Shown here: piece after piece, positions 1 to 12,714 of the stretch
Numbering within the stretch: position 1 is the stretch's first letter
Layout: each line of letters begins with the position of its first letter
Origin: Liolophura sinensis
Lineage: Eukaryota > Mollusca > Polyplacophora > Chitonida > Chitonidae
NCBI RefSeq assembly: GCF_032854445.1
Contig: NC_088300.1
Location: 44,674,984-44,738,983 of the forward strand
Length of the DNA stretch: 64,000 nucleotides
Direction of reading: 5' to 3'
Notes under the pieces: generated by a model
Seen by the model: the letters and a program-made list of their open reading frames with translations, nothing else
Database searches by the model: none
Told to the model about the DNA's origin: nothing
Position numbers and translations under genes: made by a program

Positions 1-187
1 GTTTGGAATCATCTCAGACTTGATGATGCAATAATCATGCAGTGATGTCTGGAATCATCACAGACTTGATGATGCAATAACCATGCAGCGATGTTTGGAA
101 TCATCTCAGACTTGATGTTGCAATAATCATGCAGCGATGTCTGGAATCATCTCAGAGTTAAGTCGCTATAATCATGCAGCAATGTTT
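1..187. repeat. 46-bp minisatellite, about four copies
   Basis: The left edge starts inside a tandem array. A unit of about 46 bases built around GGAATCATCTCAGACTTGAT followed by GCAATAATCATGCAG repeats four times with few changes, and the last copy is degraded. The array may continue to the left of the window. It runs directly into block P. Confidence 0.9.
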
Positions 188-705
188 GGACACCAGGGTG
201 AACCTTGTTCAAGAAACAATCAGAGGCTTTCAACGAAATCATTATTTGCACGCGGACATTACAGACCATTCAAAGTATATCCTGTATATATACGTTGGTA
301 TTCGGTTCAATAAGCAGAAAAATCTTCATAATAAGAAACCGTGCATAACGCTACAGACAGAAAAACGGTCAAACGTAAATGTGGAATCATATGACCGTGT
401 TAATATGGGTTCCAAATGTACAAGAACCAGTGTTTAATAACGCGGTGTTTATCAAGCTTGTCTTTGGTTTAATCTAAAAGGTCTCCGACACTAAAACCCC
501 GATTATGACAGGACTTCCCCGAAGCTCAACGGTCTGACCCGAAAAACACCTGTTTGCTTGGCTCTATCAACGTCTCATTCTGTTAACATAACGCCCAGGT
601 GTCCTGTTATGACCTGTTGGAACAAAGGACTCTAGATTATACAAATTATTTTGTCTAACGACCGCAACAAGGCTAATGAGATCAGCCTAAATGCGGGATA
701 AGTTC
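180..705 (+). repeat. Duplicated block P, copy 1
   Basis: This stretch aligns by eye with 8290-9050, more weakly with 21360-21930, and with 39300-39650 on the opposite strand. Shared landmarks include the strings GGAATCATATGA, CGGTGTTTAT, AACACCTGTTT, GGCTCTATCAACG and TGTTGGAACAAAG. An 87-codon frame at 174-437 lies inside it, but the other copies do not keep that frame, so I do not call a gene. Function unknown. Confidence 0.75.
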
Positions 706-2911
706 AGGGCTTGCGAAGTTTGCAAAGGTTGTCTTCTCTTTTTTTGTTTGGCTAATGTCATCAGGAAAAACTCCATAGATGGATCCCTGGGTTTTCTGTA
801 ACAGGTCAGCGTCCTTGATGTTGTTGTGATTGTCCTTGCTGGGGACAGTGTCTTTCTTGTTGTCTAAATTGTAGGGTGCAATTTAGTTACATTATGCACA
901 ACAGTTATACTTCTTCGTGCTTTTGAAACATCTGCAGAACATATATGTCTATATACGTGAATACAATGTGTCACCATTCATGGAAGGGTTTGTCGCGGAT
1001 TGGTGGTTGTACCAGAGAGCATAAAGAACATGTACCACGACACAGAATAACGAATTTAAGTCACTGTCCCCAGAGAGTTGAGGAAAACTATACAGCAGTA
1101 CAAAACAGATGTGATGAAATACTAACACAAGCGGGAGATGAATGGAGAATTTTTACATCATCCGAGTGGAAGACAAGAAAGAATGAATAAAGCCTCGAAG
1201 GTGTCAAGATAAAAGGCTTGTACACATATCCCCCGTAAACACTGATTGCTTTTATCTGCCGTTTTTGAGACGATGTTTATAGGCAATGCCGGACTAAATC
1301 ATCTGTATATCATAACTTGTACAAACCATGTAGCATTAAATCTTAAGCTCGGACACTTTATCTTGGTAATGTATGCTTTCGTGAATTGGCCAACGGCGAC
1401 AATGTGAGAGGAGATGGAAAACTCGGTCCAGAACCTCACAGCTAAGTCCAGAATCTATCTGCCATGTACCACAGCGTGTCAAAAGACAAACTTCCTAATA
1501 CACCACAGGCTTCCTTCACAGACGGCGTTAACACGTTTAGGTAGACTGGGCTGTTGAGAAGTTTATTTATTGAGCATCCTTGCATACTTTTGCAACAGTT
1601 CATCCTGTACAGTTTCATCCGTCGTACTTTGGTATACCATGGAATCCAACAGCCCTATAGGTTGGAGCTGTCAGGATAATGTAAAAGTTGAAAGGCACTT
1701 CTTAAAAACTAGTGCCTGGTCTGCAACTTGTTTCTGTGAAACCATGACGGTACCAAGTTCCTTTTTAAATGGATAAAACATCCCGGAACTGGAATCTCAT
1801 ATCATGGAAAATCAATTAACCAAGTTTCGTTTCAATACAAGGAAACATTTGAAAAATAATAAAACAGGACTAATTGACTGACTGACGGACAGACTGTCGG
1901 ACTGACAGACGGACTAATAAATCAAAGTTAAAAGGATGACTAACCCACCAGTATATAAGTTAAGCATACACGGACGGATGGTGGGATACTGTGGGGCATC
2001 TCGAGATAGGACGGCAATGTGAAGAGTTACAGGGAATCTATATACCTGTAAGGATTTAAAAAACATACGAAAATAAACGACACAGAGTTATATTACTAAA
2101 CAACCCACAGCTTTTTTCTACCAAAACTAACACTCTATTGGCACTCTCAACTAGCATGGTTATTTATGTCATTTCTACATAGCTCTTTAAATCTTGTCTG
2201 TTTTAGCTCATGAATGCAGTCAGGAGAACGTTCATTAATACTGACTTCATTAAATTTGAGAAGACGCAGCTTGCGCAAGTTGGCGGGGTTTTATTTTCCT
2301 CTTCTTTTTAGTACCAGAAGTAAGGAGGGTTAAACATTTTTATGAAAGCTGCAGTGTGAAGTAGTGCATCTTTAAAGTTGTCAAGTTGTAATGCCTTCAT
2401 AGAGGAGGTAGATCCACAGGACGAGGTATTAACTGTTAGTTCATCTGGCTGCTCATTTATCAGGGGCTGATTAAAGTCATACCTGTAGCGCCGATGGTCT
2501 GCTTAATTATACTGCCCACTTGGTGTGTGTTGGGCTGCTGAAGACTGCTACACTGGACCACCACGCCGTTTTTCTGATTAAAATTTTAGCCGTGGGCTGG
2601 TATATTGAAAACTGTTTTCAGTTTTATTTACTTCCGCCATAAACATTCACGTATCATCCGTTTCTCAGGGCGCCCTCAGCCGGCATGCGTCTGTATTACC
2701 GCCAGTGTGACGAGAGAGTTGGAGCCGTCTACGGCGATATTTAGTATCGTTGGGTACATTCCAAAGGTGCCATTCATGCTATGGTCATGTAGGTAGATTG
2801 TCTTTCTGTTTGGCGTTAAATTCTCATCAAATAGATACTTAAAACTTCAAAGATCGAGCGCTTCTTCGGTTGCTTGCTCGAAGATAGGAAAGAGGTCTAA
2901 TAACAATGTAC
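706..2911. other. No recognisable gene; unique AT-rich sequence
   Basis: The longest plus-strand frame (945-1190, 81 codons) has no familiar motif and no repeat support. A short GACTGACTGACGGAC-type low-complexity patch lies at about 1875-1915. I see nothing else that can be named. Confidence 0.6.
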
Positions 2912-3008
2912 TACCGGTTTCGTCCCACCATAATATTGGCGACGGTCGAATAAGTGAAATATTCTTGATTATGGCGTAAAACACCAATCAAATAAATAAT
3001 GAAATAAA
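2912..3008 (+). repeat. SINE family A, 3' part
   Basis: The 3' body of the commonest SINE here: TCCCACCATAAT, then GAAATATTCTTGA, then GGCGTAAAACACCAATCAAA with an (AAAT)n-like tail. The tRNA-like head is missing, as expected for a truncated or decayed copy. Confidence 0.85.
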
Positions 3009-3154
3009 ATGTACTTATAAAATTCCCCTGTGAGATACTTGACAAATGGCCACTCAAAACAACTATATCAACTGTGATGCCCCTCACAGTTAAGCTGTTT
3101 CGTGAAGCTTGCTTCTTCCCCATGTGTGACAGTGTGACGATTCTTGTGTAAGGG

Positions 3155-3396
3155 GGTTAGCACGGCAGCGTGGCGCAATAGCCCATGAGCCTGTCACCAA
3201 TGCGGTCGCTGCCAGTTCGCTCAAGCTGGCTACCTTTCCGATCGTACGAGGGAAGGTCTACCAGCAAGCTGCAGATGGTCGTGGGCTTCCTGCGGGCTGT
3301 GCACGGTTTTTATCCCGCCACAATGCTGGCCGCCGCCGTGTGAATGAAATATTCTTGAGTACAGCAACGGCGTACAACAGTCAAATAAACAAATAT
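3155..3396 (+). repeat. SINE family A, nearly full length
   Basis: Begins with a degraded tRNA-like head (GGGTTAGCACGGCAG), then CACCAATGCGGTCGCTG, the GGAAGGTCTACCAGCAA body and the GAAATATTCTTGAGTAC tail ending in CAAATAAACAAATA. It lies 150 bases from another copy in the same orientation. Confidence 0.85.
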
Positions 3397-4072
3397 ACTC
3401 GTTGTGTTATCCTTCAGAAGGAGGATTGTTTTATCGTTCCCCTCCCACTGAGGGTATAATTATAAGCAGGCTGACTTCTTCAGTCAAGATTGATCAAGCC
3501 TCTGTAAATAAGAGTGCTGGGTAGAAAAATTCCAGAAGAGTCACCGTGGAGAGGCGTCTTTTCCTGTGGACAATGCTGCTGTTAGATCAGACTGAGCAAA
3601 CAGATTTCTCCCGAATTCCTGTCGGAATAGCAACTCTTCTCAATTGGTTCTAGCATTCCTAATCAGCATTAGACTTGTCGCATTGATATGCATCGCCACG
3701 CTCTCATATGACAAGGAATGTAGTCTGCTTTTCTGGAACGCTTGAAGTTGATTAAAAAAAACTGTAGATGCAACCTTTGTATAACGTAATGGCCATACCG
3801 TGGGTGACAGTAGGCAGACAATAGCCACACTGAAGTAGTAGACTGCCCATGGATGAACACATGTGTGCCGTTATACGACAACCAGTTAATTATTCTGGTT
3901 CCAAGTTCGTGCACGTTGCAAAGACTGTTACGAGTCAGCAACAGTGAGCACAGATGACTATGACACCTGTCTAAATTAATTGACAATACTTTAATTCTAC
4001 AAAAAAATTTACACTCTATAACTATAACACATTTCTATAATTACAACACATTTTCACAATTGCACCATGCTG
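3397..4072. other. No recognisable gene
   Basis: Contains a short hairpin around TCCTTCAGAAGGAGGAT (about 3410-3427) and overlapping minus-strand frames of up to 105 codons (3669-3986) with no known motif. No duplicate of this stretch was noticed. Confidence 0.5.
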
Positions 4073-4290
4073 TGGTGACCCAGACAATGTACAAGACAGA
4101 GTACCTAGCTGAAGAGCTAAAGTCCTGGTTTTAGACATGTCCCTTTCGTGCGATTCCGGAGCAACAGGCGAAGTCCTGGTGTGAGACTTGGTCTTGGTCC
4201 TTGCGCGAAAGTCCTCCGGATAATGGATCAGATATGGTGGCAGCGGTGGGATGGTGAAAGTCCTCCCGATAACGGATCGGATGGCCTAGA
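4073..4290 (+). repeat. Short direct repeats; possible LTR-retroelement leader
   Basis: TGGTGACCCAGAC at 4073 resembles the tryptophan-tRNA primer site of some Ty3/Gypsy elements, and TGGTGGCAGCGGTGGGAT near 4235 is another leader-like string. The motif AAGTCCTCC-CGATAA-GGATC-GAT occurs twice (about 4210 and 4258). No LTR pair or pol frame is visible, so the retroelement reading is weak. Confidence 0.3.
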
Positions 4291-4543
4291 CAATCAATTT
4301 TGAAAATCCTGTTATCTACATAGATCTCAAGGTGAGAAGGTAATAGACGACACGTCCAATGCGGTGACCGGTGTACACCAGTTCACCGTATTCCAATACG
4401 AATACTATAGAATAGGTCAGTACCAAACGAGGCTATGGTCTGCCTCTCTAACTCTGCCCACTGGCAGATATGCTGGGTCACGGCTTGGTCAGCTAGAATT
4501 AGCCAGTCATCGTTAGCCAATCAATCGCACAAACACATGCAGC

Positions 4544-4702
4544 CCTTGGGTCGCTACGTGATGCAAGGCTGCATGAAACCTTCTGAAGCCCTTGGGTCGA
4601 CCCGTGTTGTAAGGCTGCGTGAAGCCCTCTGAAACCCTTGAGTTCACCCGTGAAGTAAGGCTGCATAAAGCCCTAGAGTCGACCCATGGTGTAAGGCTGA
4701 TA
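4544..4702. repeat. About 47-bp minisatellite, 3-4 copies
   Basis: The unit contains CCCTTGGGTCGACCCGTG, GTAAGGCTGC and GAAGCCCT. Successive copies differ by substitutions. Frames read through it on both strands because the repeat lacks stops in places, not because it is a gene. Confidence 0.85.
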
Positions 4703-6429
4703 ACATGCATATAAATAAATACATACATATAATACATACAATACATATTCCCTCAACTGTCAGCACAAATTCCTGAAACTGTTTCATTGTTTTTGGTTAT
4801 TCGTCGTGATCCCATTTATATCAAACGCCATTAAACATAAGTTAGAAAGAAGCAACATTGAATTTGTTATAATCTAAGACATAATGGAACTCAGAACTGA
4901 TGCAAGGCCTACTTTTTACGAACCAGATGCCTGCAATAAAGACTGAAATGTAAACTTCGTAAAAAGGTGCCTACCAGTCAATATATCAAACATACAATTC
5001 CTTAAAATGTACCTAATATTCCTGAAAATGAAACTACCATTCCTTTAATGTTTTCCAAAGCACCTGTGTTCAAAAGATAAGTTAGATTGAAAAGTCAGAG
5101 TTTTTATACTGTGCAAATTGACCTGAATCTTACAAACCAACTTCAAAGATTGTTTGTAATAGTCACTCCCACCAGATGGATGTATTATGAATATGGGAAA
5201 AGACACATTCCATCCACTCCCGGCAAATCTACTCTGGTTATCAGTTCATTACACGTACAGCAGTAAAACCTCCACGCACTTAGATGACGTCCACGGACGC
5301 ATGATTACGTAACGTCTCTATTAAACTCACTATATTATGCCCACGTCTGTTGTCTGATTCTTATCGCTCATGAAAAAATGAAACGATAAAAAAAACTGGA
5401 AAACTGAAACGTTGAACAATACACAATGCATTTAAATTGTGTTTTAAATTTCATGTGGTGGGGTGGGGGGGTACCAAGGTGACGAAGGTTGCGTGAATTT
5501 ACCTGGTGTGAAACGAGGAACACTGTTAAACTGATGCGCCTGGCAAAACACTTGGCTTTGTAAAAATAGCCGCATAATGTGCAGCTCAGTTTTAGTTGAC
5601 AAAGGTTAAAGAAGCTTTAATTTCATAAATCTCGACGACAACCTTAACTACTTAAGTGGATTGGATGGATGGGTTAACTGATTGTCAGTGATAAAAGTAT
5701 GACAGAACAAGAGTGGGGTTTTTTTTTCCAATGAGTTATTAATTCCTTATAATATCCCCTGTTATATAATAACTGTTTACAGTGAGACTAGCCCGCTGTG
5801 ACAACCTTGGCCTAAATTTCCACGGGTTTTGTTCTCTGCAGAGCAGACTTAATAAACAAGGAATACGGCTACAATCGCTCAACATAACATTTAATTATTA
5901 TTTGATTTCACTGACTCGGGTTTTTTTTTACTTATATGATGGTAGTAAGGTTAATGGCTGGAGAAGACAAGAGTCTCTGAGGCAAGGCATCGCTCTGCGT
6001 CTGGTAACCAGATACTCCTGACTCTGAAACTACAGACGGAAACTACAGACGGAAACTACAGACGGAACATCTCGTCATCATAGATAGTCACGCACATTGC
6101 ATCAAAAGTAGAAGAACAGAGTATGCAGATAAAAATATGCCCTAATATTTTGATGCAATACTGTAGTTGTCGACCAAGGGTATTTATCTAGAGTAGAATG
6201 ATGGGTGTAATTTACAACGTGATTTGATAATAATAATAATAATAATGATACAACCATGTTGCCTTTGTATACAGATGGACATTATTTTTAGAGACTGACC
6301 CTGATTACTGATATGATACCAATCGGCTATTTCACAATTACAGGACATGTGCTTTACCCATGTAATGGGGTCACTTGTAAGGATTTAAATAGCACGTTTT
6401 TACATGCACCCTGATCTCACAGCTGTAGT
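4703..6429. other. No recognisable gene; simple-sequence patches
   Basis: A G-rich run occurs at about 5457-5471. A 14-base unit, AACTACAGACGGAA, repeats three times at 6027-6066. A TAA microsatellite lies at 6228-6246. The remainder has no motif or duplicate that I recognise. Confidence 0.6.
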
Positions 6430-7054
6430 ACAGATCTCTGAAACCATCTCAAATTTTTCCCCGCTATTGATAACTCTTACACATTTTGTGAGTTACTAGT
6501 TGCTTGCTGGTTGCTTACTGGTTGAAGTTGTTTTAATGTCCGCCTGTAACTAGAAATATGTTTTTCGCTAAATCTGTCTTAAAAAGTGAGGACTTTAAAG
6601 GCAGTTGCACCAGTAAAATACGTTCGCCTCTTTTCCCTCCATGAGGCGTAGATCCAGGGTTAGTGTCCACATCTTTTCAACTTTGAAGTCGATGATGACT
6701 TGTCAGTGTTTCGTATCACGAACTGAGGTCTGATGTTTGGACTATAGTCATCTCTCTCCTTGACGTTCACCAGATATACCCTAACTTACTTGTGACTGTA
6801 TTTCATGCTAACACACTTCAAATTCGTTTTTTCGCCATATTGAGCAATGTTTCAATTTAACAAACAGAACCATTGACACAAATACTTACGCGCGCGTATG
6901 AGTATTTGTGTGTTTACGTCGTATAAGTGAAATATTCTTGAGTACAGCATAAAACACCAATCAACTATATAAATTGTGTGTTTTAACCAAAAGCTATATC
7001 GCTACGTCTAATGTAGTCTTTTTACTTCGAACAAAGATGAGAATATGTCGAAAT
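6430..7054 (+). repeat. Left flank of block Q, copy 1
   Basis: The segment around 6560-6630 (CGCTAAATCTGTCTTAAAAAG, then TTTAAAGGCAGTTGCACCAG) matches 10280-10335, which lies at the same relative distance upstream of Q copy 2. A SINE family A 3' fragment sits at 6917-6973 (GTCGTATAAGTGAAATATTC). Confidence 0.55.
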
Positions 7055-8060
7055 CTGAAGTAGAGTTAACCACATGACAGCCTTAATGTACTAATATTGG
7101 GCAAAAATTCACACGGACATCTCAGAGCATATAATTTCTCATACGGTTTAGGTTTTGTCTCAGAAGCTGGAAATCTAGCCCAGTCACTCCAAATACAATA
7201 AAAGAGTCTAGCCCGGCAGTAATTCTCTCAAACACACTAAACAAAATTGAAGAAAACTTGATCGGCTAAACACGTATGTCTTGCTGCATCGACTTTCTGA
7301 ATATAGGCAATAAGTGGCATAATCACCATGGTAAGGCTGCTAACAGCTATCAAAGAGAAGTAATCGCTAGAGAGTTAATTTCTGATAAGAAATAATAGCC
7401 CCAATAAAGATGATGAGGTTGTGGTAGATGGCGAGCACAGCCGTCGGGTAAGATCACGGGGTTGGGGCACCAGTGGCCATAGATTCGATCGTATTATGGG
7501 ACGCTTCGAACAAACTATAATAAACACTTACATTGGACTGGGATCGCCTTTATGTCCATGCGTCTTTAGATGGACACTCAAAGTCAAGGCAAGGCATCGG
7601 CACAAACATATTCATCATGTACATGCATCTTATGAATACAGCAATTAGTGGAGAATAACGAACTATTGCCGTTTATGTTCTATAAAGTTGTTGGAATTAC
7701 GGGCTATATTTCGGACGTATTGCGTTTTTATGGCTTCCATGATCTTCCACCGGTTAAATTTACACCCTTGCCTTTGGTTTCCTGAAGCAGCCAAAGAAGT
7801 GTGTCAGACTAGAAAGTTGTAGTGGGACCAGTTTGTCTCTAGATTGTTGGCCGCTAAATTAGGCGTATTATAGGTTTTCCAAACCGCCAGTGGATCAGCT
7901 GCATACTGGAAGACAGGCGACTGCAGTTGAACAGCTGTATGCATTAAAAATGTTATAACTGACACACCTTTGCTCAGAAGGTAATACCGTCTTACTGTAT
8001 TTTTTCATCGTCGTGTTTTCCTTCAAACGGAGCAAACCTTTAACACATTTAACAGTTTAG
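7055..8060 (+). repeat. Duplicated block Q, copy 1
   Basis: Landmarks AGAGTTAACCACAT, GATAAGAAATAAT, TATTATGGGACGCTT, TATTGCGTTTTTATGGC and TGTCTCTAGATTGTTGGCC recur in order, diverged, at 11262-11900 and 12715-14060. A 75-codon frame at 7421-7648 is not kept in the other copies. No protein family is recognised, so I treat it as a non-coding or decayed duplicated segment. Confidence 0.7.
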
Positions 8061-8289
8061 AAGAATCACATTGCATGAAACACATGCAATCGTTCGGATT
8101 TGCCACAACTGCATTACAAAGGAGAAAAGGTCATAGACCCCTCCCCCCCCCCCTCATTTGCAATTATAACGGGTGAAGCTATCATTGCAAAAGGCTATTG
8201 GACAAATGTTTACATTAACTTAACTCTTGTCTTTGATGGATTTTCTCGCTTTGATTTCATCGGTTTGATCTGACCACTGTAAATACGCA

Positions 8290-9050
8290 GAGCGTTGTTA
8301 AATGAAGCGAATCAGCTCAGCACTAGTATTGTGGGAGTAGGCGGCGAGGTTTGCACACCAATGCGAATCTCGTACCAAAAACAATCAGGGGTATTTATAA
8401 TGATATCACTATTTGCACACGGGCATTACAGTCCATTCTCAATTGATCCTTCAGTACATACGCATCGGTATTCTATAAGAATGAGGGGCCTCCATGGCTC
8501 AGTTGCTTAGCTCTCTCCCGCAGCATAATCACCCAGGAGCCTCTCACCAATGCGGTCGCTTACATGGGAAGATCTGCCAGCAACCTGGTCGTGGGTTTCC
8601 CCTGGGCTCTGCTCGGTTTCCTCTCACCATAATGCTGGCCGCCGTCATAGTACGGCGTTAAAAACCATTCAAATCAAAACTATAAGCACAACAATCTCTA
8701 TAACAGGAAGCACGTCAGTATGGAATCATATGATCCTGTACAGTAGGGCTCAAATGTACTAGATTCTGTATTCATTAACACGGTGTTTATGAAGCTCGAG
8801 GGGAGTTTAATAACGGTACCACTATCAGGTTTCCAACACTAAAACCCTGACTGTGCTGTGAAGCTGCACGGGATCACCCGAAAAAACACCTGTTTTGCTC
8901 GGCTCTATCAACGCCTCGCCTCTGTTAACTTAACAATCAGGTCTCCTGTGGTTATGAGCTGTTGGAACAAAGACTCTAGATTATACACTGTACAGTTAAT
9001 TTGTCTAATGACCGCAATAAGCAGATGAGGACAGCCATTAAGGACTAAAT
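8290..9050 (+). repeat. Duplicated block P, copy 2, with nested SINE
   Basis: Matches 180-705 over most of its length on both sides of an inserted SINE (8484-8680). The SINE is absent from the first copy, so it inserted after the duplication or was lost from the first copy. Confidence 0.75.
8484..8680 (+). repeat. SINE family A, internally deleted
   Basis: Has the head GGGGCCTCCATGGCTCAGTTG with an RNA polymerase III A-box-like stretch, then CACCAATGCGGTCGCTT. The part with the B-box-like GTTCAAGTCC is lost. It continues with GTGGGTTTCCCCTGGGCTCT and a short tail. It is nested in block P copy 2. Confidence 0.85.
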
Positions 9051-10199
9051 GTTAGTATTTTAGCTCAGTTATCGGGCTGGACACTACTGACATTTATGAT
9101 TGGTTCTTTACCGAGCATGCGCTTTATACTGTGTTTGAGCTATGCTGATCTCATCCACATAATACGAACTATAAAACAATCGCATAACAACGTTATAGTT
9201 CTACATCTAGGTTGCAGAAGTATTTACAGTATAAAGGTAATGAAAATTACCTGAGGTTTTAGCTTCATTTATCCCCTGGGATATATGTACAATATATCTT
9301 CAAGAAACATAGCAGGGGTATATGGTTTACACATTGGTCAATGTAACTTCCTAAAAATGAAAAGACAATCGACACATTATTGGTGTTAAAAAAAGGTATA
9401 CAGCACAGTCGAATCTCAGTCTAATTTTCAGGAAGTGTTTGCCACGGTGTCTTATGTCACGAGTGTGTCCTGAAGATTAATTTAAGACATACATGCATTG
9501 TCCATGTGTTGTTTAATTACCGTAACCTCTATGATGCCAGAAAAGCCGACTATACGTTACTTGTAAAATCAGTTCTTTGTTTAAGACCATCACAATGACA
9601 AACTTAGGATGGTTAAAAGAAAAAAGAGCAAATTATTTAACTTTAGTTATTTCAGAAAAAGGGAATACTCCATATTAGATATACCGAAAACATCAATGTC
9701 GCGTCATTTGTACCCTTCGCCCCTTCCAGTCTATGTGACAAAAGGCAAAACAAGGACGTCACAAAGGAAACAGCTGTGTTCTCCAATTACAGAAAAAGTC
9801 TCGCCTGATTGAATGCAACTGATACGATGGATTTCGCTTTCCTAGATATGTGATGTTGTATATCTCGCTTATACAACATCATAACGTAAAGTGGATACAC
9901 AACAAAGAAACATAGTTTTGTCGTTTACTTAACGTTTTTTCCTCCATATTTCCTGGCCTGTTCAAATTACATCCATAAGGAAAAAGTATAACTGGCATGC
10001 ACCATCACGCACGGTGTACGTGTGTACTTTTGATAACTTTTGATTACTTTTAAATATACGGAGATAGTTTGTTTTTTTAACTTACTCAGTCGGTTAATGT
10101 AGATCTAGGTTAGGCATTCCAAATTTTTCTGCCTTGGACAGTTCTAACCTATGTTTAAGTTTCAGAATTACACAGTTTGAAATGTTCCCTCCTACTACC
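9051..10199. other. No recognisable gene
   Basis: AT-rich sequence with one lysine-rich 67-codon frame (9609-9812) lacking known motifs. No internal repeat or second copy in the window was noticed. Confidence 0.5.
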
Positions 10200-12020
10200 T
10201 CTTAGTCGTTCAATGATAAATTTGCTGTGGAGCTCAGTGGTTCGCTATGTAGGGGTGAAGGAGTGTACTCTGACGATGTGTGTTTCACTAAATATACTTT
10301 CAAAACTGGTTACTGTAAAGGCAGTGCACCAGCAGACATAGCCTAAGCCCCCATTGAGGATAAAACCCAATTTTGATATCTTTATCTTTGACTTCTACGA
10401 GCTATAGAAACTTGGCAGCATTTAGTGACAGAAATGTATAGCTCATAGCTGATGTTTTGATTACCTTTACCTGTGACCTGTCAGTCATCCAAACTTATTC
10501 ATGACCCTTTTAGGCTATGAAGTAGTTTTTATCAGTGGCATAGAACATCTTCATCATATGAACCATATGCAGCACAAATTACCTGCGGGTATTTTGCAAC
10601 ATCGAAACTAACAGCTGTAGCGGTCTCTCACATCTGAAGGCGGCGGTTAACGTCTCATCAGTGATGTAATGCAGCTGCCCTAAAGGCGGGATGTTCAGGC
10701 TTAGCAGCCTTAACTCATCATAAACTAAAGTCCAGTCGGTAGATCAAACAGATTACATTTCTTTTGAAGCTGATGCAGATATTTTCTTTAGATATACCTG
10801 GCTTCAGAGCTAAGGGTTTTTGAAAGGGTGTACACTCTACTTAAAAAGTTAAAGATGTTGCGATAAATTGATCATGGCATAGGTTTATTTTCAAATACAA
10901 CGGTAATGATAGTTACGTTAACTATTGAGACCGCAGACTGCCTCTGCTAGAATTTGGTCACAATAGAAACAAATAGCAGTTTAACTGGAACTGAAGGCTA
11001 GTTAACCGTATTATGACTTCAAATAAGCATCAGTAAAATTGGGGTCTAATTTATACCCGGGCTTCTAAAAGCGAATAGGTTTGTTCCATGAAACTGCACC
11101 CTGGTCACTAGAGCCAGTCAAAATTAGCGCTGGCTGTAATTTTCTTAAATATACCAAACTAACAAACCCCAATCGATAGGCAAAAGCCGCAGCGCTTTTC
11201 AGAAGACTTTCTGATGACGGAACAACCAGAGCCAAAGTTATCAAACAGAAGATCACCAACAGGCTTAATGTGTGATAAGAAATATTTAACGGTCGTAATA
11301 AAGTCCTGTTTGGTACAATTGGTGGTTATAGGCGGAGACTAAGGTCAATGGCTTGGAAAATCAGGACCCATGTACTTGTATACAGTGTCGATCCTATTAT
11401 GAAACGCTTGGACGAAATTACAGTAAACTGTTATTGGAGTGGATTAGTCTTAAAGCACAAAAGTCTTAAAGTAAGTCTGTTGGAATCGTTATCAAAATTC
11501 ATCTTATAAATACAACCATTTACGGAGTATAACCAGTTATTACAGTCTACGTTCTCACAGTGCTGCCAACTACAGACAAGTTTTCTCACGTATTGCGTTT
11601 TTATGGCGTGTATATACTTCCCTTGGCTGCACTTTCCAAGAATGTATTCTTTGCCTCGCTTAAGCTGTCAGTTTTCCGGGAAAAGCAGTCGAGGGTGATT
11701 GTAAAATCAGACTGTTAACTTGGACCATTTATTTCTGTCTTGACTCTTAGCCAATAAATCTGACGCCTGTTATCGCATTTGGGCACTTCTACAAGGACAG
11801 ATGACGATCGGTAGACGGATGTATACATAAAAAATGTTGTAATTAACAGACTTTTTCTCAGCTGTGTTGTTGGAGAGTTTTAACGCCCTCTTCCCGTCAC
11901 ACAGGCCAAACTCGCACGGTTTGGCATTTTACACCCGTCGCTCGAAGCACAACCTCTTAGCGTTTCCCCTTTTGGATTATACCACATTTACATGACACAA
12001 CAAGGCTCGAAACATGTCTT
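10200..12020 (+). repeat. Duplicated block Q, copy 2, with left flank
   Basis: The 10280-10335 stretch matches 6560-6630. The core 11262-11900 matches 7376-8010 and 13600-14060, sharing TATTATGAAACGCTTGGA, TACAGTCTACGTTC and TATTGCGTTTTTATGGCG. The right end (GTCACACAGGCCAAACTC to ACCACATTTACATGACAC) matches copy 3 better than copy 1. No retained reading frame. Confidence 0.7.
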
Positions 12021-12240
12021 TTACTGTAAACAGGCTGTCCATCAGTTAGGTGAGATGTCCGGGGATAGCAACCATCATTCAGCAGAAACTAAAATGCTTC
12101 TGTAGTTTATACAGATTTGTGAAATTCCACCAAAAAATACACTTCTTTAGGAGTTTATATAAATATTGTCTTTAGTTCGCTTCAGAACTGAGAGAGAGTA
12201 TTTGCTGATTTCACGATAGGGTTTACTCTGTATTATTACA

Positions 12241-12440
12241 TTTAATGACCCGGGAGCCTCTCACCAGTGTGGTCGCCATGAGTTCAAGTCCAGTTTATTA
12301 CGTGGGGAGGTCTGACAGCAACCTGGCTATCGTCGTAGGTTTCCCCCGGAGTCGGTTCGACTTCCCCCCATATACCCCCGATGTATAAGTGAAATATTGT
12401 TGAGTAGGGCGTAAAACACCAATGAAATAAATAAATAATA
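12241..12440 (+). repeat. SINE family A, head truncated
   Basis: Starts at AATGACCCGGGAGCCTCTCA, keeps the B-box-like GAGTTCAAGTCC, and ends in GCGTAAAACACCAATGAAAT with an (AAAT)n tail. Its last bases were copied together with flanking DNA in the 76-bp duplication that follows. Confidence 0.85.
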
Positions 12441-12557
12441 AATTTAACACTGTAGTGACCATTTGACCGTGCATATTATGAATAAATAAAAACACCAATG
12501 AAATAAATAAATAATAAATTTAACACTGTAGTGACCATTTGACCGTGCATATTATGT
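12417..12557. repeat. Perfect-looking 76-bp tandem duplication of SINE tail plus flank
   Basis: The segment from CACCAATGAAATAAATAAAT through TTTGACCGTGCATATTATG occurs twice, offset by 76 bases, with no difference that I can see across the shared part. The lack of divergence marks it as recent or as an assembly artefact. Confidence 0.9.
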
Positions 12558-12714
12558 CCATTTTTACATGAATTTATTTTTTTATTTTTTTTTTTACAGC
12601 AAATGTTTCTACACAGAAATAATAACTGATTTATCGCATCAGTAATGATAATTAAATGTTCTGATCTGGTGTACCACAGGCTAGATATGAAAACATATAA
12701 CAGTACAATGGAAT

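Noticed and set aside
4073-4290. LTR-retroelement start with a tryptophan-tRNA primer site
   Set aside because: Only a 13-base match and no LTR, gag or pol nearby. Not strong enough for a mobile-element call.
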